Shown here: positions 13,080-23,960 of the stretch, piece by piece | How the letters are laid out: the number at the start of each line of letters is the position of its first letter | Numbering within the stretch: position 1 is the stretch's first letter | DNA from: Lepisosteus oculatus | Taxonomy: Eukaryota > Chordata > Actinopteri > Semionotiformes > Lepisosteidae | Assembly (NCBI RefSeq): GCF_040954835.1 | Contig: NC_090698.1 | Span: 37,129,501 to 37,193,500, forward strand | Direction of reading: 5' to 3' | DNA: 64,000 nucleotides | The notes under the pieces: model-generated | What the model saw: the letters and a program-made list of their open reading frames with translations, nothing else | The model's database searches: none | Told to the model about the DNA's origin: nothing | Program-made: the position numbers and the translations under genes

Positions 13080-13800
13080 ATTGTTCATTGTACTGTACTC
13101 CCTAGACACTTACTACATGTAAGTAGCAAGTAGCAAGTAGCAAGTAGCAGGCTATCCCTCCAAATTGCACAACAGTGCAATGAGGAAGCTGATTAGGGAT
13201 GCCACTGTGAGGCCAACTATGACTTTGAGGAGCTATGGAGTTTAATGTCTGAGATGGGGGGAACAATCCACAAGAAAAGATATTCCATTCATTTCATTAA
13301 ACAGGAGTGTTTCCTTTATATTTCTTTCACACCTTAAATAACAGGTAAAACCAAAAAAATCCATAATAGAGTTTGCAACTAAACAGTTACAAGTCACAGA
13401 AGTTTTTTTCTGGTCAAATGAAACAAAACACAAACTTTCTTTTATAAATGCAAAAGCATTACATCTGGCACAATCCCAACCCAGTACATCACCCAACCAA
13501 TGCTATCCCTGTAAAACATGGTGATAGTAGCATTACTGTATGTTATGGGACTGATTCTCATCAACAGACTTGGAAGCTAGCCAAGACTGAGGAGAAAGTG
13601 GATGAAGCAAGTTACAGGCAAATATTATTGTGATTCTTCACTCTTCTAAATACATAAAACTTGGGTGAAGATTTCAGATAATGACCAATAAAGAATGAAT
13701 TTGAGTGGCCCAGTCAAAGTTCTAACTTGCATATGATAGAAAATTATTTTAAACAATTGCAAACTCCCCACAATCCCCAACCAACATGATCTAAAAAACT
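13080..13800 (+). mobile_element. decayed Tc1-like transposon
   Basis: From about 13410 the + strand translates to a damaged Tc1 transposase: NPVHHPTNAIPVKHGDSS matches the region between the first two catalytic residues, and about 13710-13760 gives a diverged WPSQS.NL block near the third. Multiple stops and frameshifts are present. Ends were not resolved. Confidence 0.75.
13121..13148. repeat. (AAGTAGC)4 short tandem repeat
   Basis: Four perfect copies of a 7-base unit. Confidence 0.9.
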
Positions 13801-14046
13801 TGAGCTTTGGTAGAACACTCTATTTGGATTGTTACAGAACCACCAACACAGGCACAGAGCTTTATGCAAAGATAAAACTGCAGGTTATTGGGCAAAGAGG
13901 TTTATTTGCTTGTGAATTTCTGTTTATGCTATTTCAGGGTCTTTTTTCTGGCTCCAGCAAATACCTTTCTATTATTTTCACACCTTAAATAACATCAATT
14001 TAATTCTATATCCAGCTGACTTTCTGAATAATGAACTTGTGTTTTC

Positions 14047-14339
14047 ACCTCAGGCAAGCTTACATTTTTTAAATTTAAAATTAATTGGCTGGCTTACTCA
14101 CCTAATAGACTTAAAAGAAGAAACTGGTTTCAACAGTAAAACATTTTTTGCCATTTAGATAAGTCATCCTCAGGTCATAACAGCAATAACAGGACAATGG
14201 TTACTCTCTAGAGTGCAAAGCATTGACACAGTGGATTTCAAGTAGTTGCTTTTCTAAAGCCAAAGTCATTTATCACACAACAGAGGACATTCTTTTATTT
14301 ACTACCAGTGAGACCTCCGGTTTAAGCTTTGCCTGAGGT
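14047..14339. mobile_element. possible MITE with 16-17 bp inverted ends
   Basis: The left end ACCTCAGGCAAGCTTA (14047-14062) is mirrored by TAAGCTTTGCCTGAGGT (14323-14339), one base longer. The intervening 260 bases are non-coding. Flanking duplications are not clear, so this may be a coincidental inverted repeat. Confidence 0.35.
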
Positions 14340-15360
14340 AAAAATAAAAGCATAGGAAATCTGTTGTAAAACTATACTTAACTGATGTTTTCTGGTGAGT
14401 CGTTCATTAATTTTGCATTCTAATAAATTTCATGCTTCAAACCACACCAAGCATGTATAGGCAGGTATGTACAGTATGAAATCAGATAAATGGTAGAGAA
14501 GACTACACTGAAAACCTATGACAAATAGAGAAAAATATATTTTTTCTTTAGTTGGGAATTTAGTATTTATTGAAAGACAAAGAGCAGCATAGAATGAGAA
14601 CAATCAATTGTTCAAAAGAGTATGTACTAAATGGGGCAAAACTGCAAATTAGATGCCTCAGCTTTGACCTGTAAATAATATGAGTTAGAAGGAAACAATT
14701 AAAATGATTTTTAGATATTTTCATTGTATTTTTACACTATAAGTGTAAGATTTATTCTTAGAAGAACAAATATCCTGATTTACTAAGTAGAAAACAAATT
14801 TTCTATGAAATGTACTTTAAATATAAGAGTGTGTATCAATTTTGTTGAATGGTACAGTATCCAGGATATGGACCTAATAGTATCTTATACCATGCCATTA
14901 ATAACAAAATATCATCAAAAATATTTTGGATTGTTTTAAAAAGTTTAAAAATAAAATCACATTTTGAGGAAATAGTTGCAATATTCAGATACATATCATT
15001 CAAAGTATGACATGTACTATATTTATTCATTTGAATTGAACACAAAAAATAAATAAAAATGGTCAGAAATAAATGATTGAAAAAAAATTAGTTTTTTTAA
15101 AAAAAATAATGCAAACATATTTTTTAAAATACATTTTATTCAAAAACTGAATGTTCAGACCAGGACTTCTAAGGGTAAGTGGCAGATCATATAAACAAAA
15201 CTAAAGAGAAAAAAATGAAAGATAGTACAGCAGACCTTTGTTAAATATTGTTAGCATTCTTGTGTAATTTTTAAAATGATTGTTTTTTTATTCACTAAAG
15301 CATACAAAACAAACAACATTCATAATCAATTTGCCTTCCATTACACCAATTGCCCTACTC
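14340..15360. other. intergenic DNA, nothing recognised
   Basis: AT-rich, with short A and T runs. No coding or repeat signature was found. Confidence 0.4.
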
Positions 15361-15379
15361 TATGTGGTACAGGTAGGAT

Positions 15380-16330
15380 ATTCTTGACATCGATCCATCC
15401 ATTTTCTGAACTGCTCTGATATTCATGCCTTTTGGACCTATTTAAAGGTATGTTGTGCAACATTTATTATGTATTTATTATTTCTGATTTTACATTTTTC
15501 TGATTTAGATCTGTGAACTTAATATTAGATGGAATCTCCATCAATAGCAACAACAGCAACAAGTACTTTGGAATAAGTCTCTACCAAGTTTTCTTACCAG
15601 CTTGGAGCAAATCTTTCCCATTCTAAATTTTGTACATTTGCACAAGTTTTATCAAATAGCCCAGGGATTTTTTTTGGACAGCATTTTTCAAGACCTTACA
15701 CTTTCTCAATAGGATTCAAGTCAGGAATGTGAGTGGGACACTCAGTGGCATTAAATTTAATAAATCCATAAGACACTCCAGTGTAGCTTTGTCCCTGGGG
15801 GTCTTTGAAATGTTTGGATCACTGTCCTTGTCATTGTCAAAGTTGAATTTGTGTCCCAGTTTTAGGTCTGAATCAAGTGTCCAGTACTTTGCTCCACCTA
15901 TGTTCTCATCAGTCTTGAGAAGCCCCTGCTGATCAGCAGGAATGGTGTTTGAGTAATGCTTGTTGGGTTTGTTTTGTATTTAAACTACAGGTTTCAAATA
16001 CTTTCTCGTCTGACCACAAAACCCCTTTTGTCACTTAAGTGTTTTGTTGCAAGCTCCATGTGGGATGTATGTTCCATAACAGTGCCCTTTGTGGAGTGAA
16101 CAGGATATTGTTGACCCCTGAACATTTTCTCCCATCTCAGGGACTGGGACCCAAGTTACTGGTCTCACAGTGACATTCCTCACTAATTTCCTCCTGGTCC
16201 AGCTGACCGGTTTGGAGGGAGTGCCTGATCTAACTAATAGCTGGATGTCTTCCACTTCTTAACAATTGACCTCAGCATAGTCAAAGATATTAAGATATTT
16301 TAAATGTTTTAATACTATTCTCTTGATCTG
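15380..16330 (-). mobile_element. decayed Tc1/mariner-like transposon
   Basis: The complement shows the layout of a Tc1 transposase gene: GGATTCAAGTCAGGAATGTG (15713-15732), then TGGATCACTGTCCTTGTCAT and TCTGACCACAAAACCCC correspond to well-known conserved stretches of fish Tc1 elements in antisense. Several frameshifts remain. The ends are not defined. Confidence 0.65.
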
Positions 16331-16337
16331 TGCCTTT

Positions 16338-16443
16338 TGTAATATTTGTGTGCATCAGCAGAGAAACTGCATGTTGATTGGTGGAGGGCTGAGCGGGAAT
16401 AACGGTTGCTCAGGGTCACAGGTCATAGTGAATGTAGGAGCTA
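16338..16443 (+). repeat. gypsy 5' LTR remnant
   Basis: It begins TGTAATATTTGTGTG and is nearly identical to 23775-23880 through GTAGGAGCTA, where the two diverge. Its 3' part is missing, and gag coding sequence follows almost at once, which indicates a deletion across the LTR end and primer-binding site. Confidence 0.85.
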
Positions 16444-16460
16444 AATGAAAATCATTTAAA

Positions 16461-16870
16461 ATGAAAATTGCTGGAATTCAGGTACCACGAATGGATTGGG
16501 AGGTGAACAACGTGCCCGAGGTTTGGCGCAAAGTCAAGCAGCATGTGGAGCTGATGTTCTTGGGTCCACTCAAGAAGACAGGACAGGAAGAGCAATGCAG
16601 TTACAGTATCTTCTCCTGTGGGTCGGAGAAAAGGGCAGAGACATATACAACACATGGACACTCGACGAGGAGGACACAAAGGTACTCAAAACCTATTATG
16701 ACTGTTTTGAAGTGCATGTTAAGCCTAAAACAAATGTTATATTTGCTCGATATAAATTTCACGAGAGAGTACAGGGAGCTAACTAACCGTTTGAACAATT
16801 TGTAACAGAACTGCGGCTACTTGTGAAAGACTATAATTACTCTGATAGCGAGGAGATGGTAAGGGAGCGC
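16461..16870 (+). pseudogene. Ty3/gypsy gag remnant (frameshifted)
   Basis: One frame gives VNNVPEVWRKVKQHVELMF; it continues in a second frame as VGEKGRDIYNTWTLDEED and VLKTYYDCFEVHVKPKTN. These are typical of the capsid-like gag of fish gypsy elements. The frame change falls near 16600. After a stop at about 16784 the same protein resumes (PFEQFVTELRLLVKDYNYSD). Confidence 0.8.
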
Positions 16871-16916
16871 AGTACTCGCAATTAAACGGCAGGCACCAAA
16901 ACAGGCAGCTTGTGGA

Positions 16917-17696
16917 GTGCACATGTCAGGGCTGAGAAACTCGCCCGAGCAGGAGAGCGGCGAGCAACTTGCTGTAAAAGGCACATGCACCCTGAAATGC
17001 AAGTACAAGGACAGAGAAATGTGTCTGGACTTTTATATTGTAGACACTCATGCACCTCCAGTACTCAGACTAAAAGCATGTTTAGACATGGACCTTATTA
17101 AACTAGTCTTATCTGTGACCACCCCTCCCACTGAAACAAAGCCAATCTTACATGATTTTGCCAATGTCTTTACAGGAATTGGGCTTTTTGCAGGTGAATG
17201 CACTATCCACCTCAAACCAAATGCAGTTCCTGTAGTATACCCAACGAGACGCATACTTCTTGCACTGCGGAGCCGTCTTAAGGAGGAGTTGCACAACATG
17301 GAGAAGTCCGGCATCATTGCCAGAGTCACAGAGCCAATGATGAGACATATGAAGGCCTCGAAGGCGTTACAGCGATTGTTGATGACATCTTGGTCTATGG
17401 GAGAACCAAGGAGGAACATGACAGGAACCTTCGCACTACGCTACAACGGTCCCGAGAGCGAGGAGTCCGACTCAACCCAGAGAAAAGCACGATCTGCGCC
17501 ACTGAAGTCAGCTACTTTGGACATCTCCTCAACGTGGAGGGGATCAAGCCAGATCCAGCTAAAATCGCTGCTGTGAAGGTCACGCATTCACACAGGGCAT
17601 ATGGGTATGGAGAAGTGTAAACAGAGAGCCCATGACATCATGTTTTGGCCTGGGATGTGTAAACAAATTGAAGAAATGATTGGTAAATGTTCCATT
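16917..17696 (+). pseudogene. Ty3/gypsy pol remnant: protease/RT and integrase zinc finger
   Basis: The first frame holds the spacer leading into RT (VVYPTRRILLALRSRLKEEL, then MEKSGIIARVTEPM). The central RT block is deleted. A second frame resumes at the RT active-site region with IVDDILVYGRTKEEHDRNL and VSYFGHLLNVEGIKPDPAKI. A third reads HTGHMGMEKCKQRAHD, the HHCC zinc-binding motif of integrase. At 17686-17696 the gene is cut by a Penelope-like insertion. Confidence 0.85.
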
Positions 17697-18597
17697 AGGG
17701 TACTTTCCTACCACCCTAACACACTTCCTATCCCCAGGACTATTAACGACAACTAATGATCCATCCATTGGGGGCCTCTTTTCTGACCGCCTCATCATCT
17801 CATATCGCCAATCACCTAATCTGCGCAACCTTCCTGTTCACAGCTCCCTTGACCGCCCTCAGCAACCACCCACACCAGGGACTTTCCCTTGCAACAGAGC
17901 TCGCTGTATCACCTGCAAGTATACATCCGACACTACTTCATTCAGGGCCCCTCAGGACAATTCCAGATCACCCGGATGGCATCTTGTACCTCCAGCAACC
18001 TTATTTACTGTATCTCTTGCAGTAAATGCCCAGCCATCTACACTGGAGAAACAGGAAGGAGACTCGGAGAACGTTCCCTAGAACACGTCAGTGCTGTGAA
18101 GATTAAAGATCTCTTTAAGACCATTGTTTCTCATTTCACCTCTGACGGCCACGACCTCTCTAATCTTTCCATCTGTGTTCTCAAAGATGGTTTTCCGAAC
18201 TTATACATCAGAAAGACTACCAAAACCAAACTTATCCTGCAGCTAGGATCACACCTCCCCCCTTCTCTTAAGGACAAACTACTCTTCTTCTAAATTTTCT
18301 CCGTTCATTGGAAGTTTCATTTCACACCTCTCTACACCTATTCTGACTTCACACCTCGTGATTGGCCTCTTTTTCTGTCCCCATCTCCCGCCTCTCACTC
18401 CTCCTCCCTCCCAGCCTTTGTTCTCCCGCTACATTACCTTTGCCTACTGCCTTGTTTCTCTCACACCTGAAGAAGGCTCCACAGCTGAAACGTTGTGTTT
18501 TCCTTATTCTTTTTTTCAGAATGGAATAAGCCTATTACTTGTTCCTTTGCAGCCTATGCTTGCAGCCTACGCATGCTGACGCATCTAATGTTCCATT
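17686..18597 (+). mobile_element. 5'-truncated Penelope-like element with 11-bp target duplication
   Basis: The insert (17697-18586) sits between two copies of AATGTTCCATT (17686-17696 and 18587-18597) and splits the gypsy integrase. Its coding part shows the RT-to-endonuclease linker (NLRNLPVHSSLDRPQQPPT, then CNRARCITC), followed in another frame by a GIY-YIG endonuclease start (NLIYCISCSKCPAIYTGETG, RRLGERSLEHVSAVK). It ends with the characteristic 3' tail CACCTGAAGAAGGCTCC... ATGGAATAAG. The reverse transcriptase is absent. Frameshifts near 17750-17950 make it inactive. Penelope-like elements use a GIY-YIG endonuclease and leave short target duplications, matching what is seen. Confidence 0.88.
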
Positions 18598-19464
18598 TTT
18601 CTTGATTACCGCCCAGAACAGGTAAAAGAGCCCATGACCAGCCACAGGATACCAGACAGGCCATGGCAAGTTATAGCAACCGACCTCTTCACTCGGGACA
18701 ATAAAGAGTACTATTACAGAAATACTGTGGATTACTATAGCAGGTATGTCAAGCTCAACAGGCTTTACAGTACCATGTCCACAGCCGTAATACATAAGCT
18801 GAAAGCAGCTTTTGACAGACATGGCATCCCAGAGTCTGTGATATCCGACAATGGGCCCCAATACACATCCGCCGATTTTGAAACTTTTGCTAGTGCATGG
18901 GGATTCACCCACATTTCAACAAGCCCACATTATCCTCAAGGTAATGGCCTTGCATAGAAATATGTGCAAATTGCAGAAGCCCTGATGGAAAAGGCCAGAA
19001 CTGACAAAAGAGACCCTTACCTCAGTCTCTTAGAGTACCGGAACACCCCAATTGACAACTTCAAATCCCCAGCACAGGTACTGATGAGCCATTCAATACC
19101 CCCAAGCACCAACCAGCAACTTCAGCCTCAGACCATCCGCTACAAGGATGTACTTGCGAGGAGGACACAGAGGCAGCAGCACCAGCAAAGGTGCATGTCC
19201 AACAACAGGTCAACCAAACCACTCTCTTTGCTACAGGAAGGAGACATTATCCGCATCCAGGAAACCGACCGGAAGCTAGCAGTCATCATTCAGCCAGCCA
19301 AAGCTGAGAGATCATATTATGCACGTACTGCAGAAGGTCAGGGGTACAGAAGAAACTGTCGCCATCTGCTCAGCACAAAAGAAATACACAATGACACTGA
19401 CACAAGCTACCAAAGACAGATCCACACTCCACCTATTACCGCACTAAATCTGGATGCATGGTGA
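18598..19464 (+). pseudogene. Ty3/gypsy integrase core and C-terminal domain
   Basis: The frame resumes after the Penelope insertion: RPWQVIATDLFTRDNKEYYY carries the first catalytic Asp (18682-18684) and VISDNGPQYTSADF the second. The expected catalytic Glu codon is TAG at 18955-18957, directly after NGLA. The C-terminal portion continues in frame from 18958 as KYVQIAEALMEKARTDKRDP, then YLSLLEYRNTPIDN, to a stop at 19464. Only this one nonsense change breaks the segment, so the integrase part decayed less than the RT. Confidence 0.85.
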
Positions 19465-20589
19465 AGCCCAGAACCATACTGGACCTATAAATATAAAGGG
19501 TGTAGGCGGATCGCTGCCCTAATAATAATAACCAAATATTGTAATTGCAACTGTACTGATATGTTATGAAAAGTTTTTTTGGTTGTTGTTGAAAGGTTTT
19601 AAGTCATTACATACAGATGCAGCCATTCAAAGTCCGCTGCACAGACACGTACCTGAGGTAATTGGCTACGGCCTCGCGCGTCACAATGCAAAATACCGCG
19701 GTACGTGATTGGTTGACCGACAGGGGCACTCGTGGTGCGTTGGTCGGTCGTAGAAAGATTTAAATGTCTTTACTGTGCCCGTTTTAGTATTGAATATTTA
19801 TTTGGAATTTTACCACTGAAGGGAAATCTTAGTAGCTGAGCATAAAAAGAATAGGAGCAAACTGTAACGCGTATGAAGGCCATAAACGATATTAATTTTG
19901 GAACATAAACATGCAGTATATGGCTGGTCTCGGTACTTTAAAGAAAAAATACAAACCAGTATTCCATTTCTCCCTAAACATTTTAAGCATTGAAGTCTTT
20001 AACTAAAGTGATACTGGAGTCAACAAGCATACTTTTAGAATTTGATTTAAAGGGAATATAATATGGAATCGCGTATCTAAAGAAATTAATAATGATACAA
20101 TTATATTCATGTACCACAACACAAGCCGGAATCCAGCCGGAGCCATGACTTTTTTTTAACAAACATTTCTTAAATTGCGTTTTGATTTAAATCGCAAACG
20201 CGGGTTTAAATATATGTGTTTTTTGATTCACAATCAGACAAATGCAGAATAAATTGATATCTTTGTCTTCTAAGTATCTGAATAAACTTTCAGCATAGCT
20301 TTCTCCCCATTTAGATTTATTTTCTTGGGATCTTTGGATCAAACATGGAAAGATTAGATTGTAATCGTTTTTCTTTTTTAAATACATTTTAGAAAAGTGT
20401 AATCTATACTAAAAAGCTGTGCACCACCTGCTATAAAGATACATATTGTAATACTTTTGGGCTCCGATAGAACGGACACAAGAACTCAGACTTGCGGAGT
20501 TAAAGCAAGTTAAATGCCTTGATTTTATATATCACCTTTAAAAGTGGCATCTCAAAGCAATACAGTGGATGCACTGTAAAAACAGTTAA

Positions 20590-20682
20590 ACGGACCACAG
20601 ATTACAAAGTAAATACCCAACACTGATTGTACCCATCTGTCATGCTAATAAAGCACCTTGAATTGAATTGAATTGAATTGAG
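20590..20682 (+). repeat. LINE/SINE 3' tail with (GAATT)n
   Basis: GCTAATAAAGCACCTTGAAT followed by four GAATT units is the typical 3' end of a fish LINE-derived retroposon. Only the tail is recognised. Confidence 0.5.
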
Positions 20683-21493
20683 GGAGGGGGGGGGAGGGCA
20701 AACGAGAGAGCACAGCCAGGACAGGCAAAAAACATACACTCCACAGACATTCACAACAATCACATATCATAAAACGTTTGCACATATTGTTAAATTATTA
20801 CTTGTTTTTCAGGAAGTTAAAAAACCACTTGAATTACTTATCCAGTCTTTCGAAATAAAATTATTTTTCAAGCAATGCAACTAACGTCGGGCAACGTGTT
20901 TTTTTAATCCAACATTGACAGCCACATCTTAAATCTTGTCGGTCAGCTCTTTTTTCTCTTTTAGAATTGTGGCGATTCAAACAACTTGGTATAACAAGTG
21001 GTCTCAAAGTCACCGAGCTCACAGAGCTTGAACAACAGATGACAATTTCCTTAGTCCTTCTTTAGTCTTCCTGAAATTGTCAGATTATGAGTGAATAAAA
21101 GCATTTTACTAAAAACACGTTTGCGTTTGTTTGGGAGCTATATTATGTATTTTTCATATGTAAGATATAATGATGTGTTCCTGCTTACACATCACGCGAC
21201 TTTAAAAGCTAGAAAAACAGGTTTCGATTCACATTATCTGGCGAGCCTTGTTTTGTCAAAGGACAGCACACTCTCTCTCACTTGCCCTAAAGAGACAATA
21301 CACAGGGGGGAGGGCAAGCGAGAGAGAGAGAGGGGGTGATATGTGAATATGATAATGTGAATTCCATCAAGTCAGGCACCTGTGAATTTGCAGTATTCCC
21401 AGAAAGAGCCGCATCCCATCCACTGTTCCTCCAGAAAGCTTATGCAGAAGTGAAGGAATTAAATATGGAATTAATATGGAATTTAATATGGAA

Positions 21494-22088
21494 TTAAACC
21501 GGTTTCACAGGTATTTTCAAAGTAGAAGGGGGCGAGATTTCCAGCAGGAGACACCTCCCCCCCTCTCCAAAACCCAGTAAGTACAGTACTTACTAGTTAA
21601 GAAAGCTAGGTATTAGCATAAATTATTAGTTATCAATAATATTAAATTTAGCACTGTAATAAATTGTGCTAATAATAAATTCTATTCTACTCTGAGAATG
21701 TAGGGGGAGGAAGAATGCCCATGGTCTTTTCACTTACTGCAATATTATGGACACTCAATTGACTTAAAAAAAAAAAACGACTTTTTTTTACAGCTGGTAC
21801 AGCACCCTACCGCGCCCACGCACCAGCATTATATTCTCATGTACGGGTAGAATATGTTCATTGTCTTCCAATGAAAGAAGGGTTCCTTTCGGCATAGTTG
21901 GGAGACATTAGAAGCTTGCCACACCCGGACTGTTACACCAACGCATTAGCATGTTAAAGTGATTTCATTGAGGAGCTTAGCTTTCTAACTAGTAAGTACT
22001 GTACTTACTGGGTTTTGGAGGGGGGGAGGTGTCTTTTGCTGGAAATCTCGCCCCCTTCTACTTTGAAAATACTGTGAAACCGGTTTAA
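21494..22088. mobile_element. inner inverted-repeat element with TTAA flanks
   Basis: Arms 21498-21611 and 21977-22084 are inverted copies (starting ACCGGTTTCACAG and ending CTGTGAAACCGGT) of about 110 bp, flanked by TTAA at 21494-21497 and 22085-22088. TTAA target duplications are used by piggyBac and Kolobok transposons. The 365-bp interior is non-coding, so it would be non-autonomous. It lies within the larger inverted-repeat element. Confidence 0.65.
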
Positions 22089-22295
22089 TTCGTAACAGCC
22101 AGCACTCCACAGAGAGGGGGGTTGTACTTGCAGTGCATCGGTATAGATGGGAAAGCCAGAGCCGACCGCTACGTCGCCCACGTGTTATGCTCTTCATTAA
22201 TGTCTAAGCCGGAACACATCATTATATCTCATTTTGTATTTCTTTAAAAAAAAAAATCATTTGCCCAGCCTAACAGTATTGTTGTTATTGTTTTT

Positions 22296-22372
22296 ATCCT
22301 GTAAAGCGCTTTGAGGAGCCACCATTAAAGGCGCCATATACAATAAAGTTATTTATTATTACTATTGTTAAT
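22296..22372 (+). repeat. SINE/LINE tail fragment
   Basis: CTGTAAAGCGCTTTGAGGAG and CCATATACAATAAAGTTATT match the 3' tail type shared by many fish L2-tailed SINEs. It is a short fragment only. Confidence 0.55.
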
Positions 22373-23774
22373 TTGCTGGACAGAGAGGTGAACATTATTA
22401 TGCAGAAAACAAAGATAGCGATTTACGTTGCATTGTGCATTGTGCTGCTGTAATACAGTTTTAAATAATTAAAAGTCTAAACAGTATCAGCTTTATTTAT
22501 GGGTTTTAAATAAAGACGATTTAAATGTGATTTAAATCAATATAAATGTTTATATTGTAACGCATAGGTGACTATTCATTGTTATTAAAATGACTTAAAT
22601 TCGATCATGTTATGATATTTAGAAATATAAATTTGTTTGGTGCGAGTTAAGTTTTATTTAATCTCTGACCCAGGGAAACGTTTTAATTTTTCAAAGAAAT
22701 GTTTTTTTTTAAAAAAAGTCATGGCTCCGGCTGGATTCCGGCTTGTGTTGCGGTACATGAATATAATTATATCGTTATTAATTTCTTTAGATACGCGATT
22801 CCATATTATATTCCCTTTTAATCAAATTCTAAAAGTATGCTTGTTGACTCCGGTATAACTTTAGTTAAAGACTTCGATGCTTAAAATGTTTAGGGAGAAA
22901 TGGAATACTGGTGTGTATTTTTTCTTTAAAGTAGAGACCACCCATATACTGTATTTTTATGTTCCAAAATTAATATTGTTTATGGCCTTCACACGCGTTA
23001 CAGTTTGCTCCTATTATTTTTATGCTCAGGTACTAAAATTTCCCTTCAGTGGTAAAGTTCCATATAAATATTCAATACTTAAACAGGCACAGTAAAGACG
23101 TTAAATATACATATACATACTGTATACAGTACAGTTTGCATACGGTAATATGTTTATGTTCCTAAATCAATCTCTTTTATGAGCATGTGAAAGGCATGGT
23201 GAATCGGAGATGCTAAAAAATTACTGTACTTTGCATGATTGGAAACAAATGCGTGATTGCGAAATGCTGTGGTGTTACTTTTACAAAGACGGTCAATGAA
23301 AAAAAAAGTGGACCAGGGCAATACTTTGAGTTTACAGCTTGTCCAAGGTAATTCATTATTAATACTATTAGTAATATCTTCGTTAAAGACTTTGATGGCG
23401 ACAGCTCAAACATGAGAGGTTGAGCTTTATTAGCTCCACCTTGCGGAAATTCCAGATACTATTATTTTACTTGTGGTATTATAGGAGAATTTACGGTAAC
23501 TTGCGGTAGACTGCGTAAAGCGCACCGCAAAATAATGCTGTATCGCCCGTTTGTTTTGAATGGCTGCATCTGTAGGAGTTGAAATATACTGATGTCAGCA
23601 AGTAGCTGAGTGATAGCCATGTTAAATTATTGTAAAGAGTTGTTTGTTTTTATAACGTTATGATCCTGATGTTAAGTGAAGAGCGCAGTAAGCATTGCAT
23701 TTTTGCAAAGTAGCTGGACTACAAGAGGTAGTTATTCTTGTGTTAGTCATTAACTCAAATTAAAAGAAAGGGGA

Positions 23775-23960
23775 TGTAATATTTGTGTGCGTCAGCAGTG
23801 AAACTGCATGTTAATTGGTGGAGGGCTGAGCGGGAATAACGGTTGCTCAGGGTCACAGGTCATAGCGAATGTAGGAGCTAACGGGTTTGGAGTTACAGGG
23901 TAAATAATTAAGAGTTTGTTCGAGTGTCACATCGTTGTTCTGGGTTGTTAATTTCTACAC
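23775..23960 (+). repeat. gypsy 3' LTR
   Basis: It begins TGTAATATTTGTGTGCG right after the purine-rich tract AAAAGAAAGGGGA, as expected for the plus-strand primer of an LTR element. Its first 105 bases pair with the 5' LTR remnant at 16338. The end near 23960 is approximate. Confidence 0.75.

Larger units (their letters stand above)
19614..23572. mobile_element. 4-kb inverted-repeat (foldback-like) DNA element, non-coding
   Basis: The outer ends are CAGATGCAGCCATTCAAA (19614-19631) and its exact complement (ending 23572), each flanked by TA, consistent with a TA target duplication. Inside, 19761-20185 and 22680-23106 are inverted copies of each other with roughly 90% or better identity by eye over about 425 bases. 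The core holds SINE-like fragments and a second inverted-repeat element. No transposase was found. TA ends suggest mobilisation by a Tc1/mariner-type enzyme, but the superfamily is not established. Confidence 0.7.
16338..23960 (+). mobile_element. degenerate Ty3/gypsy LTR retrotransposon, interrupted by later insertions
   Basis: A + strand gypsy element can be followed as a 5' LTR remnant (16338-16443), gag (16461-16870), a protease/RT fragment (16917-17560), an integrase zinc-binding domain (about 17585-17696), an integrase core plus C-terminus (18598-19464), a polypurine tract at about 23762-23774 and a 3' LTR from 23775. It was interrupted by a Penelope-like element and by a 4-kb inverted-repeat element. 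After subtracting these, less than 3 kb remains, so large internal deletions (most of RT and RNase H, part of the 5' LTR) must have occurred. It cannot be functional. Confidence 0.85.

Noticed and set aside
13800..13988. 62-codon ORF at 13.8 kb
   Set aside because: Lies just after a Tc1 remnant, shows no domain, and is probably chance.
19614..23572. Polinton/Maverick transposon
   Set aside because: Long inverted ends fit loosely, but at 4 kb with no polymerase, integrase or capsid genes there is no support.
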